From Lewinellaceae bacterium (GTDB lineage: Bacteria > Bacteroidota > Bacteroidia > Chitinophagales > Saprospiraceae), in NCBI GenBank assembly GCA_020636275.1, contig JACJYD010000001.1, positions 1,612,001-1,676,000 of the forward strand: DNA of 64,000 nt, read 5' to 3'. Shown here in pieces: positions 59,609-64,000 of the stretch. A model generated the notes under the pieces. That model saw only the letters and a list, made by a program, of their open reading frames with translations. It had not been told where the DNA came from and made no database searches. The position numbers and the translations under genes are program-made. Each line of letters opens with the position of its first letter. Position 1 is the first letter of the stretch.

Positions 59609-61489
59609 ATGGCACCCCGTCTATTCTTTCTTGTTGTGATCTCGATCTGCATTCTCCCTTTTCTCCAGGCGCAGGAGACGAAGCCCCAAATGGATCGATC
59701 CAAGGCGGTATTCCACCTTAAGCCGGTTGCCATGCAGCCCGTTTTACCTACAGCCCTCATCGAACCCGATCCGGACCAGGTCGGTTGGGATTTTTCGATC
59801 ACCAATTTGAAAGGGATCAACCATCCAGGCAGTCCGGACAAAGAAGCTCTGAAGGCCCTGAAAAAAGAAAAGCTGCTCCTGAAGGAGAAAGATCCGGGCC
59901 CTGAAGGCGATGAACCGGATGGAGGGCCCTCGGCGATCACGCCGGTCCGGCTGCGCCATTTTCAGGGGAATGTATTCGATGGATGGTACCCGCCTGATAA
60001 TAACCTGGCCATTTCCGATAATGGCTATATCGTTTCTTTGATCAACTCCAATATCAGGGTCTATTCCGAGAACGGCAATAAATTACTCGACCAATCATTG
60101 GGCGATTTCTTTTCCGTACTCGGTCTGTCAGACTTTTTCTACGACCCACGGGTGATCTACGATCCCGACGCCGATAAGTTCATTCTGGTCGCGCTTCACG
60201 GCAATTCCCCGGCGGACAGCAAGATCGTAGTCAGTTTTTCCAAAACCCAAAACCCCACACAGGGCTGGTGGTCCTATTCCTTCGACGGAAATTTCCTGCA
60301 GAATAATACCTGGTTTGATTTTCCTAGTATCGGAATTTCCGGGGAAGACCTTTTCATCTCCGGCAATTTGTTCAATTCCAGCGATGTGTTCAATCAAGCC
60401 GTCATCTTGCAGATCGATAAGCAACCGGGTTTCACAGGAGGGAGCATTTACTGGGAACATTTCGATAATGTGACGGATGGCTTCGGCAGCCAGTCCTTTA
60501 CCGTAGCTCCGATCTCATATGGGTTCAACGGCACCTATGGTCCGGGGATCTACCTGATTAGCACCCTGTCGGGCGGTGGCGGTTATGTCCATCTATACGA
60601 TATCACGGGGAATGTCGAAGATGAACAGGATATATTTGCCTACGATATCGGCACCCCCGCATATTCGCCACCGGCCGATGCCGAACAATTGCTCACCAAC
60701 AAGCTCCTCGACATAGGCGATTGCCGGGTCTTGGGCGGATTTTATGCCAATGGGATCATCCACTACATCCATGCCACGGACTTCGGAGGGGGATACGGAG
60801 GGATCCGCTACAACCGCCTCGACGTCGCCGGGCAAACGGTTACCTTTGTGAACCACGGCCAAAACCTCTACGACTACGGATATCCGACCCTGGCGCCGGT
60901 CGGAACTACCAATACAGACAAGTCCGTGCTCATCGCTTTCCTGCGCACCAGCAAATCGACCTTCCCCGAATTTCGGGCTGTTTCGGTCGATGATGCGATG
61001 AACATTTCCTCCTCGTTAGAAATAAAGACCGGCGAATATTTCATCAATGTAACCGCGGAGAATGTCCAGCGCTGGGGCGATTATTCGGGGGCTTGCCGCA
61101 AACAAAGCGCACCGAATCCCATCGTTTGGGTGTCGGGTTGTTACGGGAAGGCAAACAGCACCTACGGCACCTGGATCGCTGAACTGGCCCTGGATCCCAA
61201 TGCCGCTGTGGCGGAAGTGGCGCCGGTGGAAACCACTACTGTTTTTCCCAACCCCGTCCAGGACCGGTTTACCTTGCAAATGGAGTTGAAGGAGAAAACC
61301 TATCTCCACATTTTCCTGGTCGACGCCAATGGCCGGGTAGCCCGCGACCTCTACCGGGGCCGCGCCAAAGGCGGTACCAACCAGCTTACCTTTAATAAGG
61401 ATGCACTGGGACCGGGCATGTATTTCCTCTTTATCCAGGACCAGGATCAACATACGCTGCGGCAGGAGAAGATCCTCGTCGTAAAATAA
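59609..61489 (+). CDS. Secreted beta-propeller-like protein with T9SS type A domain
   Basis: A 626-residue secreted protein. Signal peptide: MAPRLFFLVVISICILPFLQ. After a charged region (~residues 75-110) comes a repeat-rich, beta-strand-type domain with Asp/Asn/Gly turns (DPRVIYDPDADKFILVAL, WFDFPSIGISGEDLFISG), possibly a six- or seven-bladed propeller; I infer this from pattern only. The final ~80 residues are a T9SS type A sorting domain (TVFPNPVQDRFTLQM, then GMYFLFIQDQ). Outside location is therefore likely. The enzyme or binding function is unknown. A hairpin follows the stop. Confidence 0.85.
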   Translation: MAPRLFFLVVISICILPFLQAQETKPQMDRSKAVFHLKPVAMQPVLPTALIEPDPDQVGWDFSITNLKGINHPGSPDKEALKALKKEKLLLKEKDPGPEGDEPDGGPSAITPVRLRHFQGNVFDGWYPPDNNLAISDNGYIVSLINSNIRVYSENGNKLLDQSLGDFFSVLGLSDFFYDPRVIYDPDADKFILVALHGNSPADSKIVVSFSKTQNPTQGWWSYSFDGNFLQNNTWFDFPSIGISGEDLFISGNLFNSSDVFNQAVILQIDKQPGFTGGSIYWEHFDNVTDGFGSQSFTVAPISYGFNGTYGPGIYLISTLSGGGGYVHLYDITGNVEDEQDIFAYDIGTPAYSPPADAEQLLTNKLLDIGDCRVLGGFYANGIIHYIHATDFGGGYGGIRYNRLDVAGQTVTFVNHGQNLYDYGYPTLAPVGTTNTDKSVLIAFLRTSKSTFPEFRAVSVDDAMNISSSLEIKTGEYFINVTAENVQRWGDYSGACRKQSAPNPIVWVSGCYGKANSTYGTWIAELALDPNAAVAEVAPVETTTVFPNPVQDRFTLQMELKEKTYLHIFLVDANGRVARDLYRGRAKGGTNQLTFNKDALGPGMYFLFIQDQDQHTLRQEKILVVK

Positions 61490-61510
61490 AAGGGGGCGCA
61501 AGCTCCTTTT
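61488..61510 (+). terminator. Terminator after the T9SS protein gene
   Basis: AAAAGG and GGC pair with GC and CCTTTT around GCAA with one bulge, and a T-rich ATTTTATTT follows. It separates this gene from the carA promoter. Confidence 0.6.
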
Positions 61511-61535
61511 ATTTTATTTAATGATCCAAGGCGCT

Positions 61536-61543
61536 TATCTTTG
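61536..61543 (+). promoter_or_regulatory. Bacteroidota -7 promoter motif TATCTTTG for carA
   Basis: Fits TAnnTTTG, 22 bases before the carA ATG at 61566. It lies inside the longer reading frame from 61521 and rules it out. Confidence 0.65.
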
Positions 61544-61565
61544 CACCGTCAAAAAAGAAGCGACT

Positions 61566-62669
61566 ATGCAGCCCGTACCTGCGGTACTATTATTGGAAGA
61601 TGGCACGGTATTCCACGGAAAATCGGCCGGAAAGATCGGAACCACCACAGGAGAAATTTGCTTCAACACCGGTATGACCGGTTATCAGGAAATTTTTACC
61701 GACCCCTCCTATTTCGGGCAGTTATTGGTGGCCACCAACGCCCACATCGGCAATTACGGTACCAAGAACAGTGAAGTCGAATCGGAAAACATCAAGATCG
61801 CCGGACTGATCTGCAAGAATTTTACCTGGCAATTCTCTCGTCAACAGGCCACCGAATCCATTCAGGAATACTTCGAGCAGGAAAACCTGGTTGGTATTTC
61901 AGATGTGGATACCCGAGCCATCGTGCGCCATATCCGCCACAAAGGCGCTATGAATGCCATCATTTCCTCCGAAACGACCGACCTGGACGAACTCCGCAAA
62001 CAGCTCACTGAAGTGCCTCCCATGGAAGGGCTGGAGCTCGCCTCCAAAGTCAGCACCGCGGAGCCCTACACCCTGGGCGACCCCAATGCGGCGCTCCGCG
62101 TAGCCGTGCTCGATTTCGGGACCAAGCGCAATATCCTGGATTGTATGGTGGAAAGAGGATGTTTTGTAAAGGTCTTCCCGGCCCGTACCTCAGCCGAAAC
62201 GCTCAAAGCATTCGACCCCGACGGTTATTTTCTGTCGAACGGTCCGGGCGATCCCTCCTCCATGGGATATGCCGTGGAAACCGCCAGGCATATTCTCCGG
62301 GAGGACAAACCCCTGTTCGGGATCTGTCTCGGACATCAGTTGCTGGCCCTGGCCGTCGACATCCCGACCTATAAAATGCACCACGGTCACCGGGGGATCA
62401 ACCACCCCGTCAAAAACCTGGTCACCGGTCATTGCGAGATCACCAGTCAAAACCACGGATTTGGCGTGAATCCCGATGCAATTGAAAAAGCAGCCGACCG
62501 GGTTGAAGTGACCCACGTAAACCTCAACGATCAAACCGTGGAAGGGATCCGCGTACGCGGCAAAAATGCCTTCTCCGTACAATATCACCCCGAAGCGTCT
62601 CCGGGGCCGCACGATTCCCGCTATCTGTTCGACGAATTCGTTCGCCTGATGCGGGAAGCGAAAAATTAG
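61566..62669 (+). CDS. carA: Carbamoyl-phosphate synthase small (glutaminase) subunit
   Basis: A 367-residue class I glutamine amidotransferase subunit. It hydrolyses glutamine and channels ammonia to CarB for arginine and pyrimidine synthesis. The N-terminal domain has LLLEDGTVFHGKSAG and CFNTGMTGYQEIFTDPSY. The nucleophile lies in LFGICLGHQLLALAV (Cys), and the His-Glu pair in VQYHPEASPGPHDS. The ATG at 61566 is supported by the promoter position. carB is not adjacent, an arrangement seen in other Bacteroidota. Confidence 0.97.
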   Translation: MQPVPAVLLLEDGTVFHGKSAGKIGTTTGEICFNTGMTGYQEIFTDPSYFGQLLVATNAHIGNYGTKNSEVESENIKIAGLICKNFTWQFSRQQATESIQEYFEQENLVGISDVDTRAIVRHIRHKGAMNAIISSETTDLDELRKQLTEVPPMEGLELASKVSTAEPYTLGDPNAALRVAVLDFGTKRNILDCMVERGCFVKVFPARTSAETLKAFDPDGYFLSNGPGDPSSMGYAVETARHILREDKPLFGICLGHQLLALAVDIPTYKMHHGHRGINHPVKNLVTGHCEITSQNHGFGVNPDAIEKAADRVEVTHVNLNDQTVEGIRVRGKNAFSVQYHPEASPGPHDSRYLFDEFVRLMREAKN

Positions 62670-62725
62670 ATTAAATTGCCTTAGCCAAATGAAGCCGCAT
62701 TTGCGGAACATTTAATCAATAACTT

Positions 62726-64000
62726 ATGAGTACCATTCTGGACATTCGCGCGCGTGAGATCCTCGATTCCCGCGGAAATCCTACCATCGAAGTAGAAGTC
62801 GTCACCGAAAATGGCTTCATTGGCCGCGCCGCTGTGCCTTCCGGAGCTTCCACCGGTAAATACGAAGCCGTCGAATTGCGCGACGGCGATAAGTCGCGGT
62901 TCATGGGCAAGGGCGTCCTCAACGCATGCCGAAACGTGGAAGAAACCATCCGGGAAGCTCTGCTCGGTGAAGACGTTTTCGACCAGATCTATATCGATCG
63001 CCTCATGTTGGACCTGGACGGCACCCCCAACAAGTCCAACCTGGGCGCAAATGCCATACTTGGCGTTTCCCTGGCCGTGGCCAAGGCGGCGGCCAAAGAA
63101 ACCGATCAACCCTTGTACCGCTACATCGGCGGCGTCAATTCGCATATCCTGCCCGTACCGATGATGAATATCCTCAATGGAGGATCGCATGCCGACAATA
63201 GCATCGATTTTCAGGAATTCATGGTCATGCCGGTCGGGGCCGATACGTTTTCGGAAGCGCTTCGCATGGGAGTGGAAGTGTTCCACAACCTGAAATCGGT
63301 GCTGAAAAGCAAAGGCTATTCCACCAACGTAGGGGATGAAGGCGGGTTCGCACCCAATATCAAATCCAACGTGGAAGCTATTGAAACCGTGCTGACCGCA
63401 ATCGAAAAGGCAGGTTACCGCCCCGGCGAAGATGTCATGATCGCCATGGATGCCGCCGCTTCCGAATTTTTTAACGAACAGGAAAAGGTCTATCACTTCC
63501 ACAAATCCTCTGGCGACAAGCTCAGCTCGGCCGATATGGTGGCCTTCTGGAAAGATTGGGCCAACAAATACCCCATTATCTCTATCGAAGACGGCCTCCA
63601 TGAGGACGACTGGGATGGTTGGCAAGCCCTCACCAAAGAACTGGGCAGCCGGATCCAACTGGTCGGCGATGATCTGTTCGTGACCAATACCCAACGCCTG
63701 CAGCGCGGCATTGACATGGACGTGGCCAATTCCATCCTGATCAAGGTCAACCAGATCGGTACCCTGACCGAAACCATCGAAGCGGTTCGTCTGGCAACCC
63801 GCAACGGCTATACCAGCGTGATGAGCCATCGCTCCGGCGAAACCGAAGACGTCACTATCGCCGATCTGGCTGTGGCGCTCAACACCGGACAGATCAAGAC
63901 CGGCTCCGCTTCCCGCTCCGACCGGATCGCCAAGTACAACCAGCTTCTGCGTATCGAAGAAGAACTCGCCGAAAGCGGGATCTTTCCCGGACGCGCCCTG
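62726..64000 (+). CDS. eno: Enolase, truncated by the window edge
   Basis: The first 425 codons of enolase, which makes phosphoenolpyruvate from 2-phosphoglycerate in glycolysis. The start is MSTILDIRAREILDSRGNPT. Conserved sites: VPSGASTGKYEA, GGSHADNSIDFQEFM, the first metal Asp in MDAAASEFF, IEDGLHEDDWDGW (metal Glu), GDDLFVTN (metal Asp), the catalytic Lys in LIKVNQIGT and SHRSGETED. Enolases are ~430 residues, so only a few residues and the stop are missing. It follows carA by 56 bases. Confidence 0.97.
   Translation, partial: MSTILDIRAREILDSRGNPTIEVEVVTENGFIGRAAVPSGASTGKYEAVELRDGDKSRFMGKGVLNACRNVEETIREALLGEDVFDQIYIDRLMLDLDGTPNKSNLGANAILGVSLAVAKAAAKETDQPLYRYIGGVNSHILPVPMMNILNGGSHADNSIDFQEFMVMPVGADTFSEALRMGVEVFHNLKSVLKSKGYSTNVGDEGGFAPNIKSNVEAIETVLTAIEKAGYRPGEDVMIAMDAAASEFFNEQEKVYHFHKSSGDKLSSADMVAFWKDWANKYPIISIEDGLHEDDWDGWQALTKELGSRIQLVGDDLFVTNTQRLQRGIDMDVANSILIKVNQIGTLTETIEAVRLATRNGYTSVMSHRSGETEDVTIADLAVALNTGQIKTGSASRSDRIAKYNQLLRIEEELAESGIFPGRAL

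Overview
The window is bacterial chromosome from the Bacteroidota, most likely the Saprospiria/Lewinella side of the phylum (lineage is inferred from gene content, not from a marker tree). Four things point there: proteins with type IX secretion (T9SS) C-terminal sorting domains, a CarboxypepD_reg-type TonB-dependent receptor, the ribosomal order rpsL-rpsG-fusA-rpsJ-rplC, and many copies of the phylum's -7 promoter motif TAnnTTTG just ahead of genes. Base composition is moderately GC-rich. I saw no rRNA, tRNA, CRISPR array, prophage or transposase gene.

Layout. 1-3.1 kb: the end of paaE, a TetR regulator, and paaA, paaB, paaC (ring-1,2-phenylacetyl-CoA epoxidase). A trypsin-like protease with zinc ribbon follows. 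paaD is not here: it lies 7 kb away on the other strand (10.2-10.7 kb), downstream of a conserved hypothetical gene. 4.3-10 kb: a DinB-like protein, an EI24-like membrane protein, a DUF6438 lipoprotein, a fold-back repeat, a TonB receptor and a small interrupted ORF. 12-30.6 kb: GSCFA protein; a minus-strand run of PNGase F-like secreted enzyme, C1B peptidase, DUF1015 protein and amidohydrolase; M6-like protease; SulP transporter; endonuclease/phosphatase-fold protein; RRM protein; holin-4-like membrane protein; coiled-coil membrane protein; gliding-type surface protein; membrane-anchored papain-like protease; polyprenyl diphosphate synthase. 30.6-31.4 kb is almost wholly palindromic repeat DNA, followed by a GNAT acetyltransferase and an M28 peptidase.

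33.4-52.9 kb is one long translation and secretion cluster (str, S10, spc and alpha operons joined): rpsL, rpsG, fusA, rpsJ, rplC, rplD, rplW, rplB, rpsS, rplV, rpsC, rplP, rpmC, rpsQ, rplN, rplX, rplE, rpsN, rpsH, rplF, rplR, rpsE, rpmD, rplO, secY, map, infA, rpmJ, rpsM, rpsK, rpsD, rpoA, rplQ. Internal TAnnTTTG promoters before rplP and infA and several hairpins suggest it is read as several units. S3 and L17 carry long low-complexity C-terminal tails.

53-61.5 kb is accessory: a large helical protein of unknown function, a promoter-linked 23-residue peptide ORF, a PKD-domain exported protein, and a three-gene exported-protein operon (two paralogues with four matching cysteines flanking a small two-cysteine protein) that I could not match to any known system. 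A T9SS-sorted protein follows. The window ends with carA and eno (eno is cut by the window edge). The best candidates for something undescribed are that three-gene operon, the small ORF with an in-frame stop near 9.86 kb, and the palindrome-rich elements at 6.6-7.0 and 30.8-31.4 kb.
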